A stretch of DNA of 64,000 nt from Lotus japonicus (GCF_012489685.1 NC_080042.1:24690150-24754149); one strand, 5' to 3'; counted from the first letter of the stretch, positions 41,034-53,280 are shown. Notes: generated by a model from the letters alone, not told the origin. A program made the numbers and translations.

Positions 41034-42194
41034 TGAAGGTATGAAAAACGGTAGAAAGGGGGGGTTTGAATAACGTTTTCAGAACAAAGCTTCCACCTTA
41101 AAGATTTTGACAAATCTTTCGAGAACTTAAGTGCTAAAGATAAAAGATAGAAAAGCACACAAGGATTTTATCCTGGTTCACTTGATAAATCACTCAAGCT
41201 ACTCCAGTCCACCCGTTAAGGTGATTTCTTCCTTCTTAGAATGAAGGCAATCCACTAATCAGGTAAGAGTTACAACTGCACTTGAAACCTACAAGTGACT
41301 AACAATTACACTGACTTAGCTCACACTAAGATTCACTCTCTTAGTCTTCTCTAGGATCCGATCAACCTTGATCTCCTAAAGGAACTAAACAAACTGTTTA
41401 TCAAAGAATTGTTTACAAGAGATTTGCTTCTAAAAAGCTAATAGTAAACACAATGAATTTCAGATGAAAGAAAGCTTAGAATATTTTGAATATGTCTTGC
41501 GCGTATGTATTGCTTCTTCTTAGTTTCTTCTAGCCGCTTCTTTCAATCTTCAGCCTCTATATATACTCCAAGGATTAGGGTTGAGCGTTGCATGGGAAAT
41601 GCTACCGTTGGAGGGCAGTTCTGGAAAATCCAGCTTCTGCTGTGGCTGAGAACGTTAGGTAGGTCGTCAGGAAGGTACACTTACTTCATATTGGAACTTG
41701 TGAAGCCGGTTGATCAGAGTCAGAGGGAAAGCACAGATCCTCTGACCATTGTATCTTCTGATTCTGAACTCAGAGGGAAGAACATGGCCTTCAGAGTTTC
41801 TTGCTTCTGGACTTCAGAGTTTCCACTATTCAGCTTCTGGATCTTCAGAGTCTTCTACACCATCAGAACATCTGAACCTTCAGTGTTTCTTGGTTATCAG
41901 AACTTCTGGATCTTCAGAGCTTCTAGCGACTGAGTCCACATCAGAGTTTGTATAGCTTCAGAACTTCTGAAGCTTTTCCACTGTTCATACTGAACATGGT
42001 GAATGCGAAAGCGTTGCTTGGGTTACCCTTTATACACAGTGCTTCTGATTTGTGTGAGATTGAGTTGAGGTCAGAGCCTGTAAATAACACACTCAGAAAA
42101 ACACGTTAGAGTACCACAATTGTTCATATCAAAAGGTTAACTTGTAATCATCAAAACATAGAGTTGTACTACTAGATCAAAACTTGATCTTACA
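41034..42194 (-). repeat. 5' LTR of SIRE-3
   Basis: 1161 bp, with the same 21-bp palindrome at 41954-41974. Differs from the 3' LTR at two bases by eye. Confidence 0.95.
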
Positions 42195-43416
42195 GGAGTT
42201 GCGTGTGCGAGTCCGTATGTTCAACCCAAGGGGTTGGATCGACTTGACATGCCTAATCGTTGGGCTATCCTGGGGATAAGTCCGGGAAACCGGTAGTTTC
42301 CGAGTATGTGATACTCTTTGCTTGTTGAGCAGTTGTGACCATCGGATTGAGATGAGTCGGATGATCCGGAGATCATCATGAGTTACTATGTTGATGTGAA
42401 GAAGTGTCTTTTGTCGCAGAATCGACTTTACCTTAGGGTAAGCTTTTAGAGACTTTAATTTACCTAGAACACGTGGCGACGTGTCGAGTGAGATTCGGAG
42501 ACGTTGTTTGACTAATCATCCTGCATTCATGCATACTAATTTAGTTGTCGAGTGTGATTGTTATTTGTTAATCCTATTTGGAACATGTTAATTGTTATTA
42601 TTGCTGTTAAGTTCATTATGGAATATGCAACCCTAGGATGTTATCCCTAGCTATAAGCCTAAGTGGCTATCCTATTATCTGTATCTATCCTTGCTATTAT
42701 TTACATAATTCTTTGGAGTTGACCCTCGCGTCTTCTGTGTGTGCTTTGGCGAACAAACGCCCTTTGTCAAATGTCTTTGGCGGACTAGTTCACGACGGTT
42801 CACCCTTCGGGGGAAACTAAAGTTGGGATGCTGGAACAGGAGCGCATCGCGATAGCGAGCGGAGGACGGAGGTTGTACCTAGACTTAGTCGTTCTGGATT
42901 CAGATTCGGACGACGATCACGCTAGCATGTAGGATTGAGTGTTAGTGTGAGCTCCTCGAGATGGGATTAGTGTAGGAGTAGAGTCTTAGCTCTGAACATC
43001 ATTTGTTTCATTCGGGACAGGGTAGTTTCCCACCTATAGCTTTGGTGTGGTTTCGTTACGGGAATCACAGAGAGTTGGTTGGACTTAGGAAGTCTTGTTT
43101 CAGGCCGATGGGCCAGCTTATTCTCATTTTGAAGGATAGTGTTGCGGACACTTAACCTTTTCTTTTGGTTTGTACTTTTGCCTACGGGCGCTACTCTTCT
43201 ATTACCCGTCACTGGAGGTTCACTTGTGACGAGGTTGCTTCTTACAGCGGGAGCTGTTTATATATTGTATATTAGTTCTATTGCTTTTCGCATTCGGGTT
43301 TTATTCAATTCAGTCTTGTCTTAGTTATTATATCGAAAAAAAATATTCACGTATTTCCGCATTAAGTTTACTTTTGGTTATTAAAGTGACGCCACCGAAA
43401 TCGGGGTGTTACATTG

Positions 43417-43428
43417 TGGTATCAGAGC
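43417..43428 (+). other. primer binding site, internal region B
   Basis: TGGTATCAGAGC three bases after LTR_B. Confidence 0.93.
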
Positions 43429-43626
43429 ACGGTCGAGTCTTTCGGGAGTCTTTGGGAAATAGGTCTTCTGTGCTAGGTTGTGTGACTCTGCAAAGAGTGA
43501 AAATTGATTGTCTGCAAGCGATTTTTCGCTTAAAAATTGATTGAAGTTATTGCTTAATCATATTGTATAGTTATACTAGATGCTATCTTATGATGAGTAC
43601 TAACTGTTTGTTTAACTTAACAGAAC

Positions 43627-44818
43627 ATGGTGAATACTAATCAGCTAGCTGAGATGATGGCCACTATGGCCCAAGCTGTGACAGCGCAGGCGAATGACAA
43701 TGCGATGAGGCGTGCTGCTGAGGAGGCACGTGATCAGCATCAGCGCCAGAGGGAAGTAACTCTGGACCAGAACAAAGGCCTGAATGACTTCAGGAGGCAA
43801 AACCCACCCAAGTTCTCTGGTGGTACTGATCCAGACAAAGCGGACCTCTGGATTCAGGAGATAGAGAAGATATTTGGCGTACTGCAAACTGCTGAGATTG
43901 CCAAGTTGGGTATGGCAACTTATTTACTGCTCGGTGACGCTGAGTACTGGTGGAAGGGCACCAGGGGAATTATGGAAGCTAACCATGAAGAGATCAACTG
44001 GAACTCTTTCCGGACCGCATTCTTGGAAAAGTACTTTCCAACAAGTGCTCGGGATGAGCGGGAGTCACAATTTCTGACACTCCGTCAGGGAGGTATGTCA
44101 GTACCGGAATTTGCTTCGAAGCTGGAATCTTTGGCGAAGCATTTTCAATTCTTTCATGATCACGTGAACGAGCGCTACATGTGCAAGCGCTTCGTTAATG
44201 GACTGAGGCCTCATATTGAGGACTCAGTGAGGCCATTAGGAACCATGCGCTTTCAGTCGTTGGTGGAGAAAGCCACAGAAGTGGAGCTGATGAAAAATAG
44301 GAGGTTGAACTGCTGGAGCTGGAGGGCCGATGAGATCAGGTTCTCAAAATTTTCGAGACAAAGGAAAATTTCAGAGTGGGAGGCCATATCAGCGCCCTGC
44401 AGAAAAAGGGTTTACTTCAAGATCTTACAGACCCATGACGGGTACTGCTGGTGGTTCTGGAGATCGGACTTTGAACAAGGAGGTGACCTGTTTCAGATGT
44501 GAGAAGCCTGGGCACTATGCTAATGCTTGTCCCGACAAGAGGCCCAAATGCTTTAATTGTAACAGAATGGGGCATAATGCCGATCAGTGCAGAGCACCCA
44601 AGACGGAGCCAACCGTGAACACTGCTCGTGGAAAGCGTCCTGCGGCAAAAGCAAGAGTTTACACCATGGACGGTGAGAGAGCTGAGGAGTTTGTCAGAGG
44701 AGAGCGCAAGAACGATGGTAACATTCTAACCATTTCTTCTCATTTCAGTATAATATATTCCGTTACTCTCGTAGCGTGTGCAAACACACCTAACTTATGT
44801 ATACTGTCTAAGCTTTGA
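43627..44818 (+). pseudogene. gag: Tekay-type gag, unit B, frameshifted
   Basis: Open and Trp125 intact up to residue ~228, where two bases (CG) are missing at ~44309 relative to units A, C and D. The frame then runs off to a stop at 44500-44502, before the zinc knuckles, which are in the other frame (44330-44818). Confidence 0.9.
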
Positions 44819-45245
44819 CCTAATAGTTATTACGCCTATTAACACCTTATTTGACCGTAGCTCGTATTTTAGCTATAGAAATTACACGAGGTTTAGAATA
44901 ACATGGTAAACCTAAAAAGTAGTTCTGCACCAATGCGTTTAACAAGAAGTTAGAAGCTGAATATCATATTTGAGTAAGAGTTTTAGTGGTGTCATCATTG
45001 ACGATTGTAGTTAAACCTCGGCAAGTTGAAAGATGTTATGTCTGTTGAGACGCCGTCGAACCAGCATTGGGGCTAGAAGAGTGAAACAATCGAAGAGAAA
45101 GCAGAGTGTTTTAGTGAAAATTATTTGGAATAAAGACACGGACGGTGTTATGTGAGAGTTAGAGGAAAAGATCAAGGAATAATATCCAGAACTATTACTG
45201 ACCCTTAAGTTTTGAGGACGAAACTTTCTTTTTGGAGGGTAGTAA
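44819..45245 (+). pseudogene. pol C-terminal remnant and polypurine tract, internal region B
   Basis: Same content as 18167-18593. Remnant frame at 45081-45242 with the same two shared stops, here with one further substitution in the RGRNF part (CGA to TGA). Confidence 0.72.
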
Positions 45246-47480
45246 TGTAAGACCCAAGATTTTAAGCTTAGGATCAGTGGAAGAGATTTCCATTTACGAT
45301 TAGGGTTGATGTATTGTGAAGGGAAACCTGAGCTAGAGTTTACCAAATGAAATAAATTTATGAAGGAGAAAGTTCAGGAAAAGTCAAAGGATTACATCAT
45401 GATCGATAAAAGTTATAGTACGATCGTTATACGCTTAAACCTAGGTCAGAAACCCTAGTATATAGCTAATTTTCACTTTTAGGCACGACGGAAGTTAATT
45501 CCAAAAATCTTCAGAGAAATGTTAGAACTTCTCTTTTTCCATATATCACCATCATTTCGAGGCGAAACTCTAGGATCTACGAACGTCCGATTCCAATCAT
45601 CGGAAGTTTGCCGAAACCGAATCCTTGGTATTTCAAAACCCTAGAATTTCTCGACAATGAAGACTTTATCTATTCAGAGCTTCAAATTAATATTCTACAC
45701 GCGTACACCCATTTCTCTTGATGATTTCAATCTTTCTTCAGAAGGAAGTTTTCCATTCCGACATTCGATGCAAAAAGCAACTTATCGGGTAAAATAGTTT
45801 TATACCGATTATGCATTAGTCGCTAAAAATACAAGGAGGCTTCATTTTAGTTTTGGAATTCTTTCGCCAAAACCTATCTTAGAATTCATGGAGAATGACG
45901 CCGGAAAAATCAGAATCGCGAAACTTTCATTTTCCCGCGATTTGCCATCTTCTATATATAGCAAGCAAGTGAGAAGAATTCACAAAACTCCACTATTTTC
46001 TACCCACCAAGGCCGCGAGTTTGAGAGGAGAGGAGGAGGAGAAGATTTTCTTCATTTCTTGCTTGATCGTTGATCCGTTAGTTGCTGCTTCAAGGCTTCG
46101 AGGTATAGTCGCTAATCCTTACCTCTGATCGCTTTTTCCATAGCTTTTCTGTAGAGTTTTCTGAGCGGATAGTTTATGGGTTTTTGCAAAACTATCCTGA
46201 ACCTTTCATTTCTGATTCTAAACCTCTTCCTTATGCGCCCAAGATCACTTCTGCCGGGTTAGATTTTCCGTTATGTCGCCGGAATTCCGCCGGAATCAAT
46301 TTTAGCCTTAAATACCCATTTTTGGAGTTTTTGAGGTAAAGCTTCAACCTTTAGGCTGAAAACTATCGCCTTAGCTTAGTGTTAGTAGGATTAGTTTTCA
46401 TAAACGTCGTTAGTAACGTCCCTGCAAAATTTGGTTTTTGGGATTTCAGTTTTGAAATTTCTATGTTAAAAATCATGACCAAAATACCCCTGCGACAGTT
46501 TTTGATCCGATAATGTTTCCGAGTTCAGAATACCCTTAGTTACGGCTTATGAAAGCATAGGAACCAAGTTTGATCGAAGAAAAATCGAGCCCCATAATTG
46601 CACAAAGTGGCCGAGCCCTATTAGGGGGGAGGAGGAAAATTTCCTTTTCCGAAAACTTGTCTTTCGCGCTAGATTATCGTACCTTAGAGTATAGATTACT
46701 TCGTGTAACCTTAGTAAGTATCGATAGCTTAGTTCTCGATAGATTCTGATAGTATTTCTGTGACTTTGCTTTAAAGGAACTTTTGAGGAATTTCCTGAGG
46801 AGCAACGCTTTGCTAGTGAGGAAGAGTTTGAAGTTCACCCTGGAGAATCTACCGGTGAGGGCTTCTCACTGAATCTCTAGTTAATGCTTAGGGTCGATGT
46901 TTCGACATTGTTTACTGTTTATGCACTGGATTGTGTGTGATTGGAAAATGTTTTCTGAGGCTTCGGCTGACAATGTAGATGATTCATCTACTGAATGTTT
47001 TTGAGATTGACTTACATGCTATGTGCTAAGTGGGTAATCTAGGATGTGTGGTGCATGCTTTATATGCTAAGTGCTAAGTGTTTATGATGCGATTTATTGA
47101 TATATGACATGTTGTTGATTGTGATGATTTAAATATGCTCTGTACTGGAATCTGAGATTCTGAATGGTGAGAATAGCGGGCAGGTCATGCCGATTTTATT
47201 TTGAGAGTTTTGAGAAAGTTTGATAGGACGAACGAGGTTCGGGCCTTAATTTTGTTTAGTGGATCGAGACATCCTCTGGAAGCGACTTGGGATTGGGAGA
47301 TCCTGAAAATGTATAAGACTTGCGATAAGACAAAATGGAATCTATTTTATAAATAAAATTCATAAGACCTTAAATAACCTCAAAATCTTTAAGTAATGAT
47401 AACAACCTCGAAGGAAGGCATTGGAAGTCAAATCATAGTTTTGGAAAAACGAGGAGTGTCGTCGGATCCAAGTGTTGAGT

Positions 47481-47610
47481 TTGTTGTTGTGCTGTTGGAG
47501 CAGCGTTTGTTGTTGTGCTGTTGGAGCAGCGTTTATTGTTGTGCTGTTGGAGCAGCGTTTGTTAGTGTGCTGTTGGAGCATGGTTTGTTGTGGTGCTATT
47601 GGAGCAGCTA
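47481..47610 (+). repeat. 30-bp GCTG/CAGC hairpin minisatellite, LTR_C
   Basis: Five units of ~30 bp with GCTGTTGGAGCAGC. Unit 4 ends CATGG and unit 5 reads GCTATTGG in this copy, which weakens their pairing; LTR_E has the full motif in all units. Confidence 0.85.
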
Positions 47611-47869
47611 TGTGTCGTTATGAAATGTGTCTTTTGTCGCAGAATCGACTTTACCTTAGGGTAAGCTTTTAGAGACTTTAATTTACCTAGAACACGTGGC
47701 GACGTGTCGAGTGAGATTCGGAGACGTTGTTTGACTAATCATCCTGCATTCATGCAACATTAATGAGGTATTAACACAGGACGTACTCTGGACCTCGTCG
47801 GTTTCCAAAATGGTCATAAGACCCGGAATGCCGTGTAAGAGCGTTTGTAGACGACTCTTGTAGCAGACC

Positions 47870-48135
47870 GAAATGGCAGACCTACGGGTTTACTGCTGAT
47901 CTGGCTACCTTGGTTTGGTGTAAGAGACAAGCGGGCAGAAATGGTCCCACCGTTGCTGGTGCTAGGATTGACCCGTTGATGTCCATCCCAGAGGCACGCG
48001 AGCGGAAATGGTCCCACCGTTGCTGGTGCTAGGATTGACTCGTTGTTGTCCATACCTTTGTTTGGTGTAAGAGGCACGCGGGCAGAAATGGTCCCACCGT
48101 TGCTGGTGCTAGGATTGATCCGTTTGATGTCCATC
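47870..48135 (+). repeat. C-type repeat block, LTR_C
   Basis: Three good copies of AAATGGTCCCACCGTTGCTG plus GTGCTAGGATTGA at ~47939, ~48006 and ~48087, with a degenerate copy before them. Each has CACC/GGTG that can pair. A GGTTAACtgGGTTAACC palindrome follows at 48153-48169. The block is absent from LTR_A and LTR_B. The - strand ORF through it (47814-48134) is a by-product of the repeats. Confidence 0.85.
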
Positions 48136-49080
48136 CGTTTCCGGAATGCATTTGGTTAACTGGGTTAACCGTCATTTGCATATCATGCAACATGCATACT
48201 ATTTTAGTTGGCGAATGTGATTGTTATTTGTTAATCCTATTTGGAACATGCTAAATGTTATTATTGTTGTTTATGTTATTGTGGAATGTGCAACCCTAGG
48301 ATGTTATCCCTAGCTATAAGCCTAAGTGGCTATTTCCTTATCTATATCTATCGGTGGTATTATTTATATAATTCTTTGGAGTTGACCCTCGCGTCTTCTG
48401 TGTGTGCTTTGGCGGACAAACGCCCATTGTCAGATGTCTTTGGCGGGCTAGTTCATGATGGTTCACCCTTCGGGGGGAACTAGGTTGGGATGCTGGAACA
48501 GGAGCGCGTCGCGGTAGCGAGAGGATGACGGATGGTGTACATAGACTAGGTCGTTCTGGATTTCGAATTCGGACGACGATCATGCTAGCATGTAGGTTTT
48601 AGTGCTGGTGTGAGCTCCTCAAGATGGGATTAGTGTAGGAGGAGAGTCTTAGCTCTGAACATTATTTGTTTCATTCGGGACAGGGTAGTTTCCCACCTAT
48701 AGCTTTTTGTGTGGTTTCGTTACGGGAATCACAGAGAGTTGGTTTGACTTAGGAAGTCTTGTTTCAGGCCGATGGGCCAGTTTATTCTCATTTTGAGGGA
48801 TAGTGTTGCGGACACTTAACCTTTTCTTTTGGTTTGTACTTTTGCCTACGGGCGCTACTCTTCTATTACCCGTCACTGGAGGTTCACTCGTGACGAGGTT
48901 GCTACTTACAGCGGGGGCTGTTTATATTTTGTATATTAGTTTTATTACTTTTCGCACTTGGGTTTTATTTTATTCAGTCTTGTCTTAGTTATTATCAAAA
49001 AAAAAATATTTCACGTTTTTCCGCATTAAGTTTACTTTTGGTTACTAAAGTGACGCCACCGAAATCGGGGTGTTACATTG

Positions 49081-49092
49081 TGGTATCAGAGC
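49081..49092 (+). other. primer binding site, internal region C
   Basis: TGGTATCAGAGC three bases after LTR_C. Confidence 0.93.
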
Positions 49093-49294
49093 ACGGTCGA
49101 GTCTTCCGGGAGTTGTTGGGGTATAGGTCTTCTGTGCTAGGTTGTGTGACTCTGCAAAGAGTGAAAATTGATTGTCTGCAAGCGATTTTTCGCTTAAAAA
49201 AAAAATTGATTGAAGTTATTGCTTACTCATATTGTATAGTTACACTAGATGCTATCTATGATGAGTACTAACTGTTTGTTTACCAAAACAGAAC

Positions 49295-50488
49295 ATGGTG
49301 AATACTAACCAGCTAGCTGCGATGATGGCCACTATGGCCCAAGCTGTAACTTCACAAGCTAATGATAATGCGATGAGGCGTGCTGCTGAGGAAGCACGTG
49401 AACAACATCAACGTCAGAGAGAGATAACTCTGGACCATAACAAAGGCCTGAAGGACTTCAGGAGGCAGAATCCACCCAAGTTCTCGGGTGGTACTGACCC
49501 AGATAAAGCGGATCTCTGGATCCAGGAAATCGAGAAAATTTTCGGCGTATTGCAGACTGTTGAAGGTGCCAAGGTGGGCATGGCAACTTACCTGCTGCTG
49601 GAGGATGCTGAGTACTGGTGGAGAGGCGCCAGGGGGATCATGGAAGCCAACCATGAAGAGATTAACTGGAACTCCTTCCGGACCGCGTTGTTGGAAAAGT
49701 ACTTTCCAACAAGTGCCCGGGATGAGAGGGAAGCGCAGTTTTTGACACTCCGTCAGGGAGGTATGTCAGTACCGGAATTTGCTTCGAAGCTGGAATCTTT
49801 GGCGAAGCATTTCCAATTCTTTAATGATCACGTGGATGAGCGCTACATGTGCAAGCGCTTCGTTAATGGACTGAGGCCGGATATTGAGGACTCAGTGAGG
49901 CCATTAGGAATCATGCGCTTTCAGTCGTTGGTGGAGAAAGCCACAGAAGTGGAGCTGATGAAAAATAGGAGGTTGAACCGTGCTGGAGCTGGAGGGCCGA
50001 TGAGATCAGGTTCTCAAAATTTTCGAGACAAAGGAAAATTTCAGAGTGGGAGGCCATATCAGCGCCCTGCAGAAAAAGGGTTTACTTCAGGATCTTACAG
50101 ACCCATGACGGGTACTGCTGGTGGTTCTGGAGATCGGACTTTGAACAGGGAGGTGACCTGTTTCAGATGTGAGAAGCCGGGGCACTATGCTAATGCTTGT
50201 CCCGACAAGAGGCCCAAATGCTTTAATTGTAACAGAATGGGGCATAATGCCGATCAGTGCAGAGCACCCAAGACGGAGCCAACCGTGAACACTGCTCGTG
50301 GAAAGCGTCCTGCGGCTAAAGCAAGAGTTTACACCAAGGACGGTGAGAGAGCTGAGGAGTTTGTCAGAGGAGAGCGCAAGAACGATGGTAACCTTCTAAC
50401 CATTTCTTCTCATTTCAGTATAATATATTCTGTTACTCTCGTAGCGTGTGCAAACACACCTAACTTATTTATACTGTCTAAGCTTTGA
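49295..50488 (+). CDS. gag: Tekay-type gag, unit C, intact (397 aa)
   Basis: Retrotransposon gag of the Tekay/Del chromovirus type: N-terminal Ala/Met/Arg helix, FRRQNPPKFSGGTDPDKADLW at ~55-75, the gag core to ~225, a Gly/Arg/Ser-rich linker, and two CCHC knuckles at C289/C292/H297/C302 and C309/C312/H317/C322. The end of the frame (~345-368) still resembles the lead-in to protease (RGERKNDGNLLTI), but the catalytic DSG motif is missing and the frame stops ~30 residues later. It would package RNA but cannot reverse transcribe; enzymes would have to come from an autonomous relative. The ATG lies 3 nt after a splice-acceptor-like CAAAACAG with a TACTAAC branch-point match ~27 nt before it. Confidence 0.93.
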   Translation: MVNTNQLAAMMATMAQAVTSQANDNAMRRAAEEAREQHQRQREITLDHNKGLKDFRRQNPPKFSGGTDPDKADLWIQEIEKIFGVLQTVEGAKVGMATYLLLEDAEYWWRGARGIMEANHEEINWNSFRTALLEKYFPTSARDEREAQFLTLRQGGMSVPEFASKLESLAKHFQFFNDHVDERYMCKRFVNGLRPDIEDSVRPLGIMRFQSLVEKATEVELMKNRRLNRAGAGGPMRSGSQNFRDKGKFQSGRPYQRPAEKGFTSGSYRPMTGTAGGSGDRTLNREVTCFRCEKPGHYANACPDKRPKCFNCNRMGHNADQCRAPKTEPTVNTARGKRPAAKARVYTKDGERAEEFVRGERKNDGNLLTISSHFSIIYSVTLVACANTPNLFILSKL

Positions 50489-50915
50489 CCTTATAGTTAT
50501 TACGCCTATTAACACCTTATTTGACCGTAGCTCGTATTTTAGCTATAGAAATTACACGAGGTTTAGAATAACATGGTAAACCTAGAAAGTAGTTCTGCAC
50601 CAATGCGTTTAACAAGAAGTTAGAAGCTGAATATCATATTTGAGTAAGAGTTTTAGTGGTGTCATCATTGACGATTGTAGTTAAACCTCGGCAAGTTGAA
50701 AGATGTTATGTCTGTTGAGACGCCGTCGAACCAGCATTGGGGCTAGAAGAGTGAAACAATCGAAGAGAAAGCAGAGTGTTTTAGTGAAAATTATTTGGAA
50801 TAAAGACACGGACGGTGTTATGTGAGAGTTAGAGGAAAAGATCAAGGAATAATATCCAGAACTATTACTGACCCTTAAGTTTCGAGGACGAAACTTTCTT
50901 TTTGGAGGGTAGTAA
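50489..50915 (+). pseudogene. pol C-terminal remnant and polypurine tract, internal region C
   Basis: From 50751 to 50912, 54 codons recall the integrase C-terminal/chromodomain end of Tekay pol: VKQSKRKQSVLVKIIWNKD, then two stops, then LKFRGRNFLFGG and TAG. The stops are the same in all four units, so pol was already lost in the founder. The preceding 260 bp hold nothing recognisable. Confidence 0.75.
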
Positions 50916-53150
50916 TGTAAGACCTAAGATTTTAAGCTTAGGATCAGTGGAAGAGATTTCCATTTACGATTAGGGTTGATGTATTGTGAAGGGAAACCTG
51001 AACTAGAGTTTACCAAATGAAATAAATTTATGAAGGAGAAAGTTCAGGAAAAGTCAAAGGATTACATCATGATCGATAAAAGTTATAGTACGATCGTTAT
51101 ACGCTTAAACCTAGGTCAGAAACCCTAGTATATAGCTAATTTTCACTTTTAGGCACGACGGAAGTTAATTCCAAAAATCTTCAGAGAAATGTTAGAACTT
51201 CTCTTTTTCCATATATCACCATCATTTCGAGGCGAAACTCTAGGATCTACGAACGTCCGATTCCAATCATCGGAAGTTTGCCGAAACCGAATCCCTGGTA
51301 TTTCAAAACCCTAGAATTTCTCGACAATGAAGACTTTATCTATTCAGAGCTTCAAATGAATATTCTACACGCGTACACCCATTTCTCTTGATGATTTCAA
51401 TCTTTCTTCAGAAGGAAGTTTTCCATTCCGACATTCGATGCAAAAAGCAACTTATCGGGTAAAATAGTTTTATACCGATTATGCATTAGTCGCAAAAAAT
51501 ACAAGGAGGCTTCATTTTAGTTTTGGAATTCTTTCGCCAAAACCTATCTTAGAATTCATGGAGAATGACGCCGGAAAAATCAGAATCGCGAAACTTTCAT
51601 TTTCCCGCGATTTGCCATCTTCTATATATAGCAAGCAAGTGAGAAGAAATCACAAAACTCCACCATTTTCTACCCACCAAGGCCGCGAGTTTGAGAGGAG
51701 AGGAGGAGGAGAAGATTTTCTTCATTTCTTGCTTGATCGTTGATCCGTTAGTTGCTGCTTCAAGGCTTCGAGGTATAGTCGCTAATCCTTACCTCTGATC
51801 GCTTTTTCCATAGCTTTTCTGTAGAGTTTTCTGAGCGGATAGTTTATGGGTTTTTGCAAAACTATCCTGAACCTTTCATTTCTGATTCTAAACCTCTTCC
51901 TTATGCGCCCAAGATCACTTCTGCCGGGTTAGATTTTCCGTTATGTCGCCGGAATTCCGCCGGAATCAATTTTAGCCTTAAATACCCATTTTTGGAGTTT
52001 TTGAGGTAAAGCTTCAACCTTTAGGCTGAAAACTATCGCCTTAGCTTAGTGTTAGTAGGATTAGTTTTCATAAACGTCGTTAGTAACGTCCCTGCAAAAT
52101 TTGGTTTTTGGGATTTCAGTTTTGAAATTTCTATGTTAAAAATCATGACCAAAATACCCCTGCGACAGTTTTTGATCGGATAATTTTTCCGAGTTCAGAA
52201 TACCCTTAGTTACGGCTTATGAAAGCATAGGAACCAAGTTTGATCGAAGAAAAATCGAGCCCCATAATTGCACAAAGTGGCCGAGCCCTATTAGGGGGGA
52301 GGAGGAAAATTTCCTTTTCCGAAAACTTGTCTTTCGCGCTAGATTATCGTACCTTAGAGTATAGATTACTTCGTGTAACCTTAGTAAGTATCGATAGCTT
52401 AGTTCTCGATAGATTCTGATAGTATTTCTGTGACTTTGCTTTAAAGGAACTTTTGAGGAATTTCCTGAGGAGCAACGCTTTGCTTGTGAGGAAGAGTTTG
52501 AAGTTCACCCTGGAGAATCTACAGGTGAGGGCTTCTCACTGAATCTCTAGTTAATGCTTAGGGTCGATGTTTCGACATTGTTTACTGTTTATGCACTGGA
52601 TTGTGTGTGATTGGAAAATGTTTTCTGAGGCTTCGGCTGACAATGTAGATGATTCATCTACTGAATGTTTTTGAGATTGACTTACATGCTATGTGCTAAG
52701 TGGGTAATCTAGGATGTGTGGTGCATGCTTTATATGCTAAGTGCTAAGTGTTTATGATGCGATTTATTGATATATGACATGTTGTTGATTGTGATGATTT
52801 AAATATGCTCTGTACTGGAATCTGAGATTCTGAATGGTGAGAATAGCGGGCAGGTAATGCCGATTTTATTTTGAGAGTTTTGAGAAAGTTTGATAGGACG
52901 AACGAGGTTCGGGCCTTAATTTTGTTTAGTGGATCGAGACATCCTCTGGAAGCGACTTGGGATTGGGAGATCCTGAAAATGTATAAGACTTGCGATAAGA
53001 CAAAATGGAATCTATTTTATAAAGAAAATTCATAAGACCTTAAATAACCTCAAAATCTTTAAGTAATGATAACAACCTCGAAGGAAGGCATTGGAAGTCA
53101 AATCATAGTTTTGGAAAAACGAGGAGTGTCGTCGGATCCAAGTGTTGAGT

Positions 53151-53280
53151 TTGTTGTTGTGCTGTTGGAGCAGCGTTTGTTGTTGTGCTGTTGGAGCAGC
53201 GTTTATTGTTGTGCTGTTGGAGCAGCGTTTGTTAGTGTGCTGTTGGAGCATGGTTTGTTGTGGTGCTGTTGGAGCAGCTA
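53151..53280 (+). repeat. 30-bp GCTG/CAGC hairpin minisatellite, LTR_D
   Basis: Five units; the last is GCTGTTGG again, unlike in LTR_C. Confidence 0.85.

Larger units (their letters stand above)
30332..42194 (-). mobile_element. SIRE-3: Sirevirus-like element, gag and pol broken, ORF3 and ORF4 intact
   Basis: LTRs of 1161 bp; target duplication GGAGT (30327-30331 and 42195-42199); the uninterrupted target GTGGGAGTTGCG is at ~4545-4556 in LTR_A. By eye the two LTRs differ at two bases. Gag has a 126-bp in-frame deletion and a stop, pol has a stop; ORF3 and antisense ORF4 are open. Confidence 0.95.
18594..43413 (+). repeat. LTR_B of the Tekay-like array, interrupted by SIRE-2 and SIRE-3
   Basis: Segments 18594-19962, 28877-30331 and 42200-43413 add up to about 4038 bp once the insertions and one copy of each duplication are removed. 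TG...CA ends. The SIRE-2 target is in its first half and the SIRE-3 target within the ~61-bp hairpin repeats. Confidence 0.9.
45246..49077 (+). repeat. LTR_C of the Tekay-like array, uninterrupted (3832 bp)
   Basis: TGTAAGACC...GTGTTACA. Contains the empty SIRE-2 target (GCCGA at 46610-46614), a TATA box at 45952-45960, the exon-like island 46777-46854, the GCTG/CAGC minisatellite and the C-type repeat block, and lacks the ~61-bp hairpin array. First half is closest to LTR_B, second half to LTR_D. Confidence 0.93.

Noticed and set aside
47814..48134. 106-aa ORF on the - strand over the C-type block (also 53484, 59129)
   Set aside because: Translation of tandem repeats, with no start context or promoter.
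47481..48135. CRISPR-like array
   Set aside because: Repeats are contiguous minisatellites in a plant LTR, without spacers or cas genes.
50387..50417. Intron-like GTAACC...TTTCAG at the end of Tekay gag
   Set aside because: About 31 nt, too short to splice; better explained by loss of the protease start.
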